NCBI RefSeq assembly: GCF_024166365.1
Contig: NC_064819.1
Location: 164,180,793 to 164,244,792 of the forward strand
Length of the DNA: 64,000 bases
Source of the DNA: Elephas maximus indicus
Lineage: Eukaryota > Chordata > Mammalia > Proboscidea > Elephantidae
Direction: 5' to 3'
Shown here: positions 48,937 to 61,015 of the stretch, piece after piece
Layout: each line of letters starts with the position of its first letter
How positions within the stretch are numbered: the first letter of the stretch is position 1
Notes under the pieces: model-generated
The model's database searches: none
Told to the model about the DNA's origin: nothing
The model's input: the letters and a program-made list of their open reading frames with translations, nothing else
Translations under genes and position numbers: made by a program

Positions 48937-48991
48937 GGAAGGCATTATAAAAACCCAGTAAAACCAGTGCCCTGGAGTCGGAAGGCATTAT
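48937..48991 (-). mobile_element. 31-bp AfroSINE tail insertion with 12-bp TSD
   Basis: Inside the L1, a perfect 12-bp repeat, ggaaggcattat (48937-48948 and 48980-48991), flanks 31 bases that read as the extreme 3' tail of a minus-strand AfroSINE (aaacccag..., ccagtgccctggagtc). Confidence 0.85.
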
Positions 48992-50359
48992 ACTGAATGA
49001 AATTAGTCAGTTGCAAAAGGACAAATATTGTAAAGACCACTATTATAAGAAATTGAGAAATAGTTTAAACTGAGAAGAAAACATTCTTTCGTGGTTATGA
49101 GAGGGGGGAGGGAGGGAGGGTGGGAGAGGGACATTCACTAGATAGTAGATAAGAACTACTTTAGGTGAAGGGAAAGACAGCACACAGTACAGGGAGGTCA
49201 GCACAATTAGACTAAACCAAAAGCAAAGAAGCTTCCTGAATAAACTGAATGCTTTGAAGGTCAGCGTAGCAGGGGCAGGGGTCTGGGGACCACAGTTTCA
49301 GGGGACATCTAAGTCATTTGGCATAATAAAATCTATTAAGAAAACATTCTGCATCCCACTTTGAAGAGTGGCGTCTGGGGTCTTAAACGCTAGCAAGAGC
49401 CATCTAAGATGCATCAATTGGTCTCAGCCCACCTGGATCAAAGGAAAATGAAGAACGCCAAGGACACAAGGCGATTACGAGCCCAAGAGACAGAAAGGGT
49501 CACATGAACCAGAGACTACATCATCCTGAGACCAGAAGAACTAGATGGTACCCAGATACAACTGATGAGTGCCCTGACAGGGAACACAACAGAGAACCCG
49601 AGGGAGCAGGAGAGCAGTGGGATGCAGACCCCAAATTCTCATAAGACCAGACTTCATGGTCTGACTGAGACTAGAAGGACCCCAGTGGTCTTGGCCCCTA
49701 GACCTTCTGTTGGCCCAGGACAGGAACCATTCCCGAAGCCAACTCTTCAGGCATGGATTGGACTGGACAATGGGTTGGAGAGGAATGCTGGTAAGGAGTG
49801 AGCTTCTTGGATCAGGTGGATACATGAGACTATGTTGGCATCTCCAGCCTGGAGGGGAGATGAGCAGGTGGAGGGGGTTAGAAGGTGGCAAAATGGACAC
49901 GAAAAGAGAGAGTGGAGGGAGAGAGCAGGCTGTCTCATTATGGGGAGAGTAATTGGGGGTGTGTAGCAAGGTGTATGTAAGTTTTCGTGTGAGAGACTGA
50001 CTTGATTTGTAAACTTTCACTTACAGCACAATAAAAAAAAAAAAGGCCACTGCAGATCCTTTGCTATAAAATGACTTTGATGCCACAAGATCCTAGTTTC
50101 CTTTCACAAAGATTTAATTCTAATTATCCTCCTAATATAAAAACTACTTCAAGTTAATTTATGAAAGCAGCCTAGAAATTGGGAGACATTTAAAAAAAAT
50201 TAATAGTTTGAAACAATGGACACTGAAGAGCATTTCCAAAGTAAACTTAAAATGCAGCATTTTGAACCTAGGTATCAACTAAAAGACAAATGTACTCAAA
50301 AGAAGATGAATTATTTAAAAAAGTTGTATTTAAAAGACATAGAGTTTCTAGAATGTTAC

Positions 50360-50512
50360 CTAATAAATGGCACTCTTAGGTCATTCATAGAATGAAGAGG
50401 TGCATATGTTCCTTGCTCATCCCACCACCTGTGAGCCAGGGTCCGGAAGGTTTTTACTTCATTGCTGTCTACGGTGGTTTGTGAAGTACTGTAGAGTCTT
50501 GTCACAGGGTAC
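50360..50512 (-). CDS. COQ3: COQ3 exon, N-terminal methyltransferase region
   Basis: 153 bases: the first completes an Arg codon, 50 codons follow and two bases start the next Arg, with donor GTAACA. It encodes LYSTSQTTVDSNEVKTF, WWDEQGTYAPLHSMNDLR and VPFIR. WWDExG with the LHxMN block is the entry signature of the UbiG/COQ3 family. LYSTS probably lies near the presequence cleavage site of the mitochondrial precursor. The frame is intact. Confidence 0.95.
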
Positions 50513-50769
50513 CTAAGGGGTCAAAATGAAGAGCCAGGCAAATACTACTGTTCTTAAAAATGAAACATTAGATACACTATTTGGAAAGATATTCTTATTT
50601 ACAATTTACTAAATTCTAAATGTATATATTGCTCAGTTTTGATGCTTTAAAATCAAGTTTTATTGTAATCACATTGCTTATAATTTGTAGATTCACAGAT
50701 GAAAAAAAATTAGTTTGCTTTCAAAGCAAGTTAAACAGAACTTTATAAAACTTGGCCTTATGGGTCACA

Positions 50770-50822
50770 TCTAATAATAATAATAATAGTAGTAGTAGTA
50801 TTAGTAGGAATAATAATAATTA
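50770..50822. repeat. (TAA)n/(TAG)n microsatellite
   Basis: TAATAATAATAATAA leads into TAGTAGTAGTAGTA and back to AATAATAATAAT. Confidence 0.95.
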
Positions 50823-50844
50823 GAAAAAAAAAAAAAACTAATTG

Positions 50845-51400
50845 CCATCAAGTCAACTTCAACTTACGGTGGCTGGATGTATATCAAAGTAGAACTGTAC
50901 TCCATAGGCCCCTGGACACTCTTTTAACTCAGTACTGAAGTTACTCCTGAGATTCACCCTTTATCCAAAGATTAGACAGGCCCATAAAACAGAATGAGAC
51001 TAAATAGGCACACCAGACCCAGGACAAGGACAAGAAGGCAAGAGGGGACAGGAAAGCTGGTAATGGGGAGCCCAAGGCTGAAAAGCAGAGAGCGTTGACA
51101 TGTCATACGTGGGGTTGGCAACCAATGTCACAAAACAATATGTGTATTAACTGTTTAATGAGAAACTAATCTGCTCTGTAAACCTTCATCTAAAGTACAA
51201 TAAAAAAAAATGTTAGATACACAAATCAATAAACATTAAATTTTGGGAGAAAAAAAGAACTGTACTCAATAGGGTTTTCAATGGCTGATTTTTCAGAAGT
51301 AGATCACCAGGCCTTTCTTCCCAAGCACCTCTCGGTAGCTTGACCTCTAACTTTTCAGTTAGCAGCCAAGTGCTTTAGCCATTTATACCACCTAAGCACT
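50845..51400 (-). mobile_element. AfroSINE, long form, split by an L1 3' end
   Basis: The SINE tail (gccatcaagtcaacttcaac, 50850) and its body and head (gggttttcaatggctgattt ... tttataccacctaagcact) are separated by an L1 fragment at 50909-51255. Confidence 0.9.
50909..51255 (+). mobile_element. L1 LINE, 5'-truncated 3' UTR, nested
   Basis: 347 bp of L1 3' UTR (subfamily of 12.5-15.0 kb) inserted in the AfroSINE. The TSD is 18 bp with one mismatch (agaactgtactccatagg and agaactgtactcaatagg) at 50891-50908 and 51256-51273. Confidence 0.95.
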
Positions 51401-51404
51401 TCAA

Positions 51405-51612
51405 TAATAGTAACAGCTACTATTTATTGAATACTTACTAAACACTAGGTACTATTTAAGAGCTTTGCATACATCATATTATTTATTTCTCCCAACAACT
51501 CTATGACATGGGTACTATTATCATCTCAATTTTACAGATAAGAAAATGGAGGCACAGAGAGATTCAGTAAGCGGTAGAACCAGGATTTGAACCCAGTTGC
51601 CTCTAGCTTCTC
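51405..51612 (+). repeat. MIR/L2-class ancient repeat
   Basis: 'tatttattgaatacttacta', 'attttacagataagaaaatg', 'gaggcacagagagattcagt' and 'aggatttgaacccagttgcc' appear in the expected order. Confidence 0.75.
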
Positions 51613-51639
51613 TCTACTTCTACTGCTATCACCCTTGTC

Positions 51640-52530
51640 TAAGCTCCCATCATCTCTTGTGTGAGCTATTATGCTAGTCTTCTAATTAGAAGACTGGCTG
51701 CTTCCTACCTCATCCCCCTCCAATCTGTCCTCCAGGATGCATCCAGAGTGATCATTCTGGAAAAATAATTTGATAATGTTATTTTCCTGCTTAAAATGTT
51801 TCCATGTTTTCCCAGTGCCCTTATGGAAAACGGAGCCCTGGAGACACGGTGGTTAAGAGCTATGGTGTTCCATGGCTGTTATCCAAAAGTCAGCGGTTTG
51901 AATCCACCAGCTGCTCCTTGGAAACTCTATGGAGCAGTTCTATTCTGTCCTATAGAGTTGCTATGAGTCGGACTTGACTCGACCACAATGGGTTTGGTTT
52001 AGGAAAAATACCAAAATACTCAGCATGGCCTACAAAGCTCTGAATTATTTAGTCCTTTATTTCTTCCCTCTCTAAACTCATCTCCCACTACTCTCCTCAT
52101 CCCCCCACTCCAGCCATGCAAGCCTTCTTTCAGTTCTTTGAACTGGTCACACTGGCTCCTTCCTGAGGCACTTTGTGTATGTTGATCCCTCTGTCTAAAA
52201 CATTCTTTCCATTTTCTCACGCTGCCCTCCACACACATCTAATTAATTCTTTCTCATCCTTCAGATCTTAGCTTAAATGGAATGTTATCTAAGAAGTCTT
52301 CTTTAATGCACAAAACTGCATCATGTTCCCGTATTTTAACTTGTACATTACTTTGTACTTCTTCATGGGGCTGTGTGATCATTTGGCCACGTTTACCTCC
52401 CCTGTAGACCATAAGCACTATGAGAGCAAGGAGGGATTATCTCGCTCACCATTTTATCCCTAGTGACTAGCCGAGTTCCTGGAATACAGTCAGTATTCAG
52501 GAAACGTTTGTTGAATGAATAATATGAAGG
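51640..52530 (+). mobile_element. L2 LINE 3' end, split by AfroSINE
   Basis: 'aatctgtcctccaggatgca' and 'tttccatgttttcccagtgc' on the left, then 'catggcctacaaagctctga', 'ttgatccctctgtctaaaac' and 'tagaccataagcactatgag' up to 'gttgaatgaataa' on the right, are a well-preserved L2 3' end. Confidence 0.85.
51834..51999 (+). mobile_element. AfroSINE, short form, nested in L2
   Basis: Head 'ggagccctggagacacggtg', B-box region 'cggtttgaatccacc', tail 'gctatgagtcggacttgact'. L2 sequence lies on both sides. Confidence 0.92.
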
Positions 52531-52937
52531 AGAAGGTCCAGAAAAGTATATACTTTGCTTTAAAAACATTTTTTAATCAAATGGGATTAAAAAGGGACTA
52601 AACAGGGATTGGACAGATTCTATACCCAGTTCCACTGCACAGTACATTATGGGAACTCCTCCAAAGGTCTACTTGGGTAAAAGAATAAGTTGTTAAGTTA
52701 GAAAAGCTAATGCCATTCAATTTTTTACTATCTTTCTTAGCTATACATGCAGACTAAATTCTATATTCACTACTTTTTATCCTTTCAAGATTGAAATGTT
52801 ATTTTTCTTTTTTTATTGTGGTAAATATACATGTTACAAAATACTTACCATTCATTCTGCTCTAATATTTATATTATCTCATGAATATTACCCTTCTTTT
52901 TCATGCTTAATGCAAGCCTCAGTGATGAAGGACTAAC

Positions 52938-52975
52938 TTACAATAAAAAAAAATAAAAAAAAATAAAAAAAAAAA
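52938..52975. repeat. A-rich (A8T)n tract
   Basis: Runs of A separated by single T at nearly regular spacing, the remains of a poly(A)-derived simple repeat. Confidence 0.8.
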
Positions 52976-53339
52976 CTTACAATAGATAACAGTAAGTGAC
53001 TGCAAATGATTTCACTCATCCAGTCTCAAAGGAGCTTGTTTAAGAGAACAGTAGGAGCATGCACTTGGAAAACAGAGCTCAAGTCTCAACACTATGCAGA
53101 ATTTTTCACAAGGTTATAAATTAGTTTATAAAATACAAATACAAAAAGACATTATTTTGGTTCAATATTACTACCTAGATATACTTATCCCTCTTGCCAT
53201 ATTTTTGTTGTACCTAACAAGCACTGAATTATTTGCATCTTGTCATAAGGATGACGAAGTAACAGTACTTTTCCAAGTAATATGAATTTATATTAAAAAT
53301 AAAATCCATCTCTGAATTTCTGTGTACTGGATGTATACC

Positions 53340-53510
53340 GGGAGCCCTGGTAGTGCAGTGGTTAAGCATTCAGCTGCTAACCAAAAGGTTGGCAGTTTGA
53401 ATCCACCAACCACTCCTTGGAAATCCTGTGGAGCAATTCTACTCTGTCCTATAGGGTTGCTATGAGTCGGAATCAAATCGACCGCAATGGGTTTGGTTTT
53501 TTGGTTTTTG
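53340..53510 (+). mobile_element. AfroSINE, short form, near consensus
   Basis: A clean copy: 'gggagccctggtagtgcagt', 'ggcagtttgaatccacc', 'gctatgagtcggaatcaaat' and 'gggtttggttttttgg'. It lies about 220 bp downstream of the exon at 53733, antisense to COQ3. Confidence 0.95.
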
Positions 53511-53732
53511 GATATAGGTTGTATTATTATATCAACTTCTGTGGGCTTAAAATTTTTCAAATTTAAAAGCTGTTGAAGGTAAATTAGTTAAAAATATTTA
53601 AATAAGTAAAATCAACCTTAATCAAAGCACATGAGCTATTATATACTGACAAGGTTGATTAAACACAATCATTACTAAACTACTGTTGCATATAATTCTG
53701 TAAATATTTATCATAGTAATAAACACACTCAC

Positions 53733-53829
53733 CTGTAACTTTTCATTTTATTCAAATAGGCAAAGGTCATCCTATAGGAAACCCATCGTTTGATTTGAAC
53801 AGTCCAACTAAGATGATTCTCTAAATAAG
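53733..53829 (-). CDS. COQ3: COQ3 second exon (N-terminal region)
   Basis: 97 bases between a strong acceptor (attttttttcag before CTTATTTA) and donor GTGAGT. Two bases finish a codon from exon 1, 31 codons follow, and the last two bases begin an Arg completed in the next exon. It encodes YLENHLSWTVQIKRW, then VSYRMTFAYLNKMKSYR. The two ends align with the human N-terminal region as I remember it, but about 12 codons present there after QIK appear absent in frame. This part precedes the catalytic fold and lies in or next to the mitochondrial presequence, where variation is tolerated. Exon assignment rests on splice sites, phase and partial similarity. Confidence 0.82.
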
Positions 53830-56800
53830 CTGAAAAAAATTATATGTACATGTAATAAGTACATGAATCCCTGATACTAACGTAACTGAAAAAAGTATTT
53901 TATATGGCAATACTATAAAAAAAAAATGCAAATACTATGTTATACGACAATTGATAAACAAAAGAATTTTCTCCTTAATTTTGGATTTTACCCTAAAAAA
54001 TAAAAGTCTTGTACCATCTTTCTCTAACCAGACATTTCCAAAACTATAACTAGCAAAAATAAGTAACATGTAAGTAAAAAATTATTATGACATTAGTTTT
54101 TGCAATCACATTGTGCTGCACAAAATCATAAAAAATGATATTCAAATAAAAACTATGCTACCTCTTAAACTAGGGTAATATTAATTCTGATATTATTTGT
54201 AAAAACCAGTTCAAATTCTGTCAATTACATGTTAGCTACCTGAAATTGATTTATACATATGCTCGATATTCTTCACAAAATAAAAAAAATATATATTTTA
54301 TGTGTATATACATTGTTATGTACTATATACAACACACAGGTACACACGTATATACACATACATACATCTTGGAATCCACACTAACCCAGTCTGCATGTTC
54401 AAACTAACACATAGCGACTTGCTTTATGAACAGGTTACTCTGCTGCAGAACATTCGTTTAATAAACATGTAGACAAAGTAGACTCCAAAGAATATTACCA
54501 GAGACAAAGAGGGACACTGCATCATGATTAAAGGGACCATCCACCAAGAAAACAAACAACAGAATATAAAAACACATGAAACAAAAAACTGACAAAACTA
54601 GAAACAGACAAATCAAAAACTACAGCTGGGGACTTCACCACCACTCTCTAGTAACTGGTAGAATTGCTAGACAGAGAATCAGCAAAGATACAGAAGAACT
54701 GAACAACACTATCAACCACTAAGATCTAATTGAAATTTATAAAACGCTCCACTTAAACAACAACAGAATATACATTTTTTCAAGAATGCATGAGGCATTC
54801 ATAAAAATAGACCATATCCTGGGACATAAAACAAATCTTCACAACTTTAAAAGAAGTGAAACATACAAAGTATATTCTCTGACTATAATGGAATCAAACT
54901 AGAGATAAATAATAGAAAGATAACATGAAAAGCTTCAAACACTTGGAAATAAAATAACACACTTGTAAACAATCCATGAGTCAAACAGAAAGACTCATAA
55001 TTTAAAAAAAAAAAAAAAAATTTTTTTTTTTTATTGAACTAACTTAAAAGGAAAATACAATATATAAGACTCTGTGGGGTGCAGCTAAAGCAGTACTTTA
55101 AGGAAAATTTATAGTACCAGATATTCATATTAGAAAACAACAAAGGTCTCAAATTAACAATCTAAGCGTCAACCTCAAGAAACAAGAAAAGAGAGAGCAA
55201 AATAAGACCAAAGCAAGCAGAAGGAAGGAAATGATAAAGATAAAAGCAAAAATTTAAAACAGGAAAACAACAGAGAAGAATTAATCAAACCAAAAGTAGG
55301 TTCTTTGAAAAGGTAAACGAAATTGATAAACCTCCAATAAGAATAACAAAGACAGAAAGAGACCTAAATTGCCAATCCAACCAATCATAAATTAAAGAGA
55401 AGATATCACAACAGACCTGACAGACACCAAAAAGGATAGTAAGAGAATACTAAAACAAACAAAAAAAAACCTCTATGCACAGAAATTCTACAACATAGAT
55501 AAAATGGACTAATTCCTTGGAAAAACAAACTACCAACACACATGCAAAATAATATAGATAACCTGAATAGTCCTATAACTATTTAAAAAACTGAATTCAT
55601 AATTTAAAACTCTTTGAAAAATAAATCTCCAGGCTCAGGAACTGTCCCAAAGAAAAAGTAACAACCGGTTCTACGTAATCTCTTCCAGAAAAGAGAAGAG
55701 CAGGAATACTTCCCAATCCATTTTATGAAGCCAGCATGACTACGATATAAAAACCAGACACAGAACAGAAAAAGAAAACTACATAAACATACACAAAAGT
55801 TCTCAACAAAATATTAGCTACACAGTCCAGTAATGTATAAAAATAATAAAGCACAACCAAGTGGGATATATTCCAGCTATGCAGCACTAGTTCAATATTA
55901 GAAAATCAATTAAAGTAATCCACCATATTAACAATCTAAAGAAAGCCACACAATCATACTGACTGATGCAGACAGAGCATTTTACAAAACCTACCCCATT
56001 TATGATGAAAAACTCTCACCAAATGAAGAATAGAACTTCTTCGATCTGATAGAATTTGTACTAAATACCTAGAGTTCACATGATACTCAGTGGTGAAAGA
56101 CTAAGTATTTTCCCTCTAAAAACAGGAATAAGGCAAGCATGTCCACTCTCACCACTTCTAGACAACATAGTACTAAAAGTACTATCCAGTGCAATAAGGC
56201 AAGAAAAGAAAACAAAAGGCATACAGAATGGAAAGGAAGAAATAAGCATCCTCATTTGCAGTTAACATGACTGCCTACACAGAAAATCTGAAGGAATAAA
56301 AAAATAAGTTAGCAAGGTCGCAGGGTACAAGGTCAACACACACACAAAAAAAATCAATCATGTTTCTATATACTAACAATGAGCAACTGCAAAGCAAAAT
56401 TCAAACTGACATATGATTTAAAATCATTCTAAAGAGAATGAAATAATTTTATTGTTATACAAATATAACAAAATATGTACAAGATTGTTTCAAATCCACC
56501 CGGGGATACCACAGAAGAAAGGCCTGGTGATCTAATTCCATAAGATTACAGCCACTGAAAACCCTATGGAAAGTGGGGCCAAGATGGTGGCCCCTCTTAC
56601 AACAAAGACCTGAAAAACCAAGTGAATCAATTATATATGACTATCTAGGAGCCCTGAACATTAAAGACAAAGTTCAGGAGTTGGACTGAGAGGCATGGGG
56701 AGACAGAGACAGTTCAGAAGCAGCAAAGAAGTGCCAGACCTGACCTAGCCAGCACCCTGAAGTCTGGATTGTTTGGTGAACATGGGCTGAGGCAAGCAGT

Positions 56801-58044
56801 AGTGCTCGGGACATGTTTTACCACATCAGGAGAAACTAAGTGGTGGAGAGTCTACACAAGCCTCCAGTACCAAGGGGAAGCAGCGCTGTATCTGTGCAAC
56901 TTAAGAGCAAGTGTCTAACCTACCATGTGGGATCAAAATAACCCTTTCCCCTTTGGGACTTTCATAATGGAGAAGTGCCTCTCTTCCCCTCACCGGCCCC
57001 CTCCCCGCTCTGCCCTGGTGCCTGTCCAGCAGTGTTCAGAGGTTGCCACGCACCCTAGGCCGGAAGTGGGACCCATCGTGCCCAAGCCATTCTTCCAGCT
57101 TTGGTTGGGGGGAGGAACAAATAAATGAACAAACAAACAAAATGAAACTGGCAGTTCCCTATGCTGGAAGCTCAGGACTAGCTGTGCCCAAACCAGTCTC
57201 ATGGCTTTAAAAAATTGCCATGCTCCCTAAGCCAGGAACTCAGGGCAGGCACAGCCCCTTTGCCTAGGCACAGGCATAAGGGGTCCACATACTTTGAATG
57301 TCTTTCACCCCACCTAGACCTGTGTGGGGCCATTCAGCAGTATAGGCACTCACTAGCATAGTACAACAGGGTATATACCTGAAGCCTGTTCTCAACTGCA
57401 ACAGCTAGATTCGTGGCATTTGACACCACCAAGCCCATTAAGCAGGGTCCTCACCTACCCACATCTGAGGACTGGCAGCTTTACCCATTCCACCTAGCCA
57501 CCCATGACAGAGGTCTGAGAATAAGTGGTATCTCCCAGTTCTTACAGTCAACAGCATTGGGTGCTCAAATTCCCGCTGCCAAACCCACCCACCTACATGC
57601 TCTAAGGGACAGGGACACCCCTTCCACTTAGGCAGTCAGGGACAGCCATCAGCCCCCTGCTTTGCTCAGCACATAACCTCTTACTGCAGCCAGATACCTG
57701 TGCCTGCTCTAGTCACCCTTACGTAGCCCTGCTCGTCTAGGACTGTACGTCAGAGCCTGCACCACATACTTAGTGGCCGACAATCTGGACACCTGAGCTG
57801 AAGCCACACAAGAAAAGTAAACAAATTCTTGGGCTCAAATACCTAGTAGCATCTCTAATCACCTGGTGACAGGATGTGAGAGCTTCAAAGACACCACTAA
57901 TCAATGTTGCTCACACACCCAGCCTATCTGGATATATCAAAACAAGAAGCTAGCACACAGTAAGAAAACAAAATAAATAAATATAATAACTTACTGATGG
58001 CTTGAAGACAAAAGTCAATATCAAATCACATAAAGAGGCAGACC

Positions 58045-59003
58045 ATGATGGCCCCAGCAAGTGACCAAAAAACAAAAAAAGAAGAACCAGGAAACCTCCC
58101 AAAGGAAGATCAGGTCTTAGAATTACCAGAGGTGGAATTCAAAAGATTAATACACAGAGCTCTTCAAGAAATCAAGAAGGAGATTAGGCAAAACTCAGAC
58201 CAAGCCAAGGAACATAGAGACAAAGCAACAGAGGAATTCAGGAAAGGTAAATAAGAGCAGAATGACAAATTTAACAGGACGCTAGAATCCACAGAGACAG
58301 CAAATAGAAATCCAGAAGATTAACAATAAAATTTCAGAATTAGACAACTCAACAGAAAGTCATAGGAGCAGAAATGAGGCAATGGAAGGCAGCATTAGTG
58401 AGATGGAAGATAATGCACTTGACACCAATTTATTTGAGGACAAATCAGATAAAAGGACTTTAGAAAATGAAGAAACCCTAAGAATTATGTGGGACTCTAT
58501 CAAGAGGAATAACTGATGAGTGATTGGAGTACCAAAATGGGTGGGGGATAACAGAAAATACAGAGAGAATTGTTGAAAATTTGCCGGCAGAAAATTTCCC
58601 TGATTATCACGAAGGACGAGAAGATACCTATCCAAGAAGCTCACTGAACCCCAAAAGAAAGTTATCGAGACATATTATAATCCAACTTGCCAAACCAAAA
58701 ATAGAGACAATTTTAAGAGTGACTAGGGATAAATGAAAAGTCACCCACAAAGGAGAGCCAATTAAACTAAACTCTGACTACTCAGCAGAAACCATGCAGT
58801 CAAGAAGACAATGGGATGACATATATAAAGCCTTGAAGGAAAAAAATTGCCAGCCAAGAATTATATATCCAGCAAAACTGTCTCTCAAATATGAAGCTGA
58901 AATTAGGGCATTTCCAGACAAACAGAAGTTAAGGAAATTTGTAAAAACCAAACCAAAATTACAAAAAATTCTAAAGGGAGTCTTCCGGCTAGAGAATCAA
59001 TAA
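58045..59003 (+). pseudogene. L1 ORF1, broken
   Basis: Pieces in several frames: an N-terminal part with LELPEVEFKRLIHRALQEIK (coiled-coil region), a middle part with PKRKLSRHIIIQLAKPK, and a C-terminal part with QWDDIYKALKEKNCQPRIIY and LSLKYEAEIRAFPDKQKLRK. Frameshifts and stops separate them. Confidence 0.88.
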
Positions 59004-59049
59004 TATCAGATAACAACCCAAGACACAAACTAACAGAAAAACTAAACAA

Positions 59050-60240
59050 ACCTATAGCAAAAGAGGCTAAAGAGGCAATAAAAAAAAGTCCTCAAAAAAA
59101 AAAAAAAAAAAAGCCCTGGCCATGATGGCTTCACTGGAGAATTCTGCCGAACTTTCAAAGAGTTAACACCACTACTACTAAAGGTATTTCAGAGCATAGA
59201 AAAGGATGGAATACTCCCGGACTCAATCTATGAAGCCAGCATAACTCTGATACCAAAACAACATAAAGACACCACAAAAAAAGAAAATTACAGACCAATA
59301 TGCTTCATGAACACAGATGCAAAAATGCTCACCAAAATTCTAACCAACAGAATTCAACAACACATCCAAAAAAATAATTCATCATTACGAAGTGGAATTC
59401 AGAAGGGATGGGTCAACATTAGAAAAACAATCAATGTAATCCATCATATAAATAAAACAAAAGATGAGAACCACATGATCTTATCAATCAATGCAGAAAA
59501 GGCATTTGACAAAGTCCAACAACAATTTATGATAAAAACTCTCAGCAAAATAGGAGCAGCAAGGAAGTTCCTTGACATAGTAAAGGGCATTCTACAAAGC
59601 CAATGGCCAACATTATCCTAAACAGAGAGAGTCTGAAATCATTCCCCTTGAGAATGGGAACCCGACAAGGATGCCCTTTATCACCACTCTTATTCGATAC
59701 TGTGCTAGAGGTCCTAGCCAGAGCAATAAGGCAAGAAAAAGAAATAAAGTGCATCCACATTGGTAAGGAAGAAGTAAAAGTATCCCCATTTGCAGATGAT
59801 ATGGTCCTACACAGAAAACCCCAAAGAATCCACAAGAAAACTACTGGAACTAATAGAAGATTCAGCAAAGTATCAGGATGCGAGATAAACATACAAAAAT
59901 TAGTTGGATTCCTCTACATCAACAAAGAGAACTTCAAAAAGGAAATCACCAAATCAATACCAATTACAATAGTCCCCAAGAAAATAAAATAATTAAGAAT
60001 ACATCTAACCAGAGACATAAAAGACCCATACAAAGAAAACTACAAGACACTACTGCAAGAAACCAAAAGAGACCACATAAATGGAAAAATATACCATGCT
60101 TATGGATAGGAAGGCTCAACATTGTGAAAATGTCAGTTCTACCTAAAGCGATCTACAGATACAATGCAATCCTGATCCAAATTCCAATAATATTTTTTAA
60201 TGAGATGGAGAAAGGGAAGGAAAGGAAAGAGGCCCTGGAT
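59050..60240 (+). pseudogene. L1 ORF2 reverse transcriptase, broken
   Basis: It starts in the finger region (pieces of GPDGFTGEF and [10 protein letters not shown] can be read). It keeps [10 protein letters not shown] with the first catalytic Asp displaced by the usual D-A-E-K reading, RQGCPLSPLLFDTVLEVLAR, and FADDMVLHRK, the catalytic Asp pair. The domain is complete in outline but split by frameshifts near 59600 and 59990. No endonuclease precedes it. Confidence 0.88.
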
Positions 60241-60846
60241 AAGTAAGCATCACTGAATAACAAGAACAAAGTGGGAGGCCTAACACTACCTGATTTTAGA
60301 ACCTATTATACCGCCACAGTTGTCAAAACAGCCTGGTACTGGTACAATAACAGATACACAAACTAATGCAACACAACTGAGAATCTAGAGGTAAATTCAT
60401 TCACCTATGAGCAGCTGGTATTTGATGAAGGCTCAAAGTCCACTAAATGGGGAAAAGTCGGTCACTTTAACAAATGGTGCTGACATAACTGGATGTCCAT
60501 CTGCAAAAAAAAAAAAAATGAAACAAGACCCATACCTAACACCATGTACAAAAACTAACTCAAAATGGATCAAAGACCTACATATAAAATCTAAAATGAT
60601 AAAGACCATGGAAGAAAAAGTAGGGACAACACTAGAAGCCCTAATACATGGCATAAACAGAATATAAACCATATCTAACAATGCACAAACACCAGAAGGG
60701 AAACTAGGTAACTGGGACCTTGTAAAAAACAGATGCTTATGCTCATCAAAAGACTTCACCAAAAGAGTGAAAAGACAACCTACAGACGGGGAAAAAATTT
60801 TTGGCTACAACATATTCGATCAGGGTCTAATCTCTAAAATCTACAA

Positions 60847-61015
60847 AACCAAACCAAACCAAACCCAGTGCTGTCGAGTCAATTCCGACTCATAGTGACC
60901 CTATAGGACAGAGTAGAACTGCTCCATAGAGTTTCCAAGGACCATCTGATGAATTCGAACTGCTGACCCTTTGGTTAGCAGCCGTAGCACTTAACCACTA
61001 CGCCACCAGGGTTTC
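60847..61015 (-). mobile_element. AfroSINE, short form, innermost layer
   Basis: A clean minus-strand copy with its head at 61015 (ccaccagggtttcc on plus) and tail at 60870 (gtcgagtcaattccgactca). A perfect 13-bp TSD, ctaaaatctacaa, lies at 60834-60846 and 61016-61028 in the L1. Confidence 0.96.

Larger units (their letters stand above)
45206..50039 (+). mobile_element. L1 LINE with 5' UTR, internally deleted
   Basis: A 4.8-kb L1 begins at its true 5' end (aggaggtggagccaagatgg) and ends in poly(A). A 16-bp TSD with one mismatch (aaaaaggccaccgcag and aaaaaggccactgcag) lies at 45190-45205 and 50040-50055. 5' UTR to about 46480; broken ORF1 (46477-47384); ORF2 endonuclease (47956-48567); then a direct jump to the ORF2 C terminus near 48568, so the reverse transcriptase is missing. 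It is antisense to COQ3, with its tail 320 bases from the exon at 50360. Confidence 0.95.
43223..50359 (-). other. COQ3: COQ3 intron (between exons 43123 and 50360)
   Basis: 7.1 kb, of which 4.8 kb is a single antisense L1. The rest contains two AfroSINEs, L2 pieces and a MER5A. 43223-43510 and 43715-44028 show nothing recognisable. Confidence 0.9.
50513..53732 (-). other. COQ3: COQ3 intron (between exons 50360 and 53733)
   Basis: 3.2 kb with a trinucleotide repeat, an AfroSINE split by an L1, MIR/L2 sequence and two more AfroSINEs. 52530-53335 shows only an A-rich (A8T)n-like tract at 52940-52975. Confidence 0.9.

Noticed and set aside
56925-57202. GC-richer stretch as COQ3 exon 1
   Set aside because: It lies within the 5' UTR of the L1 that starts at 56571, and neither strand shows a presequence with a usable donor in the required phase.
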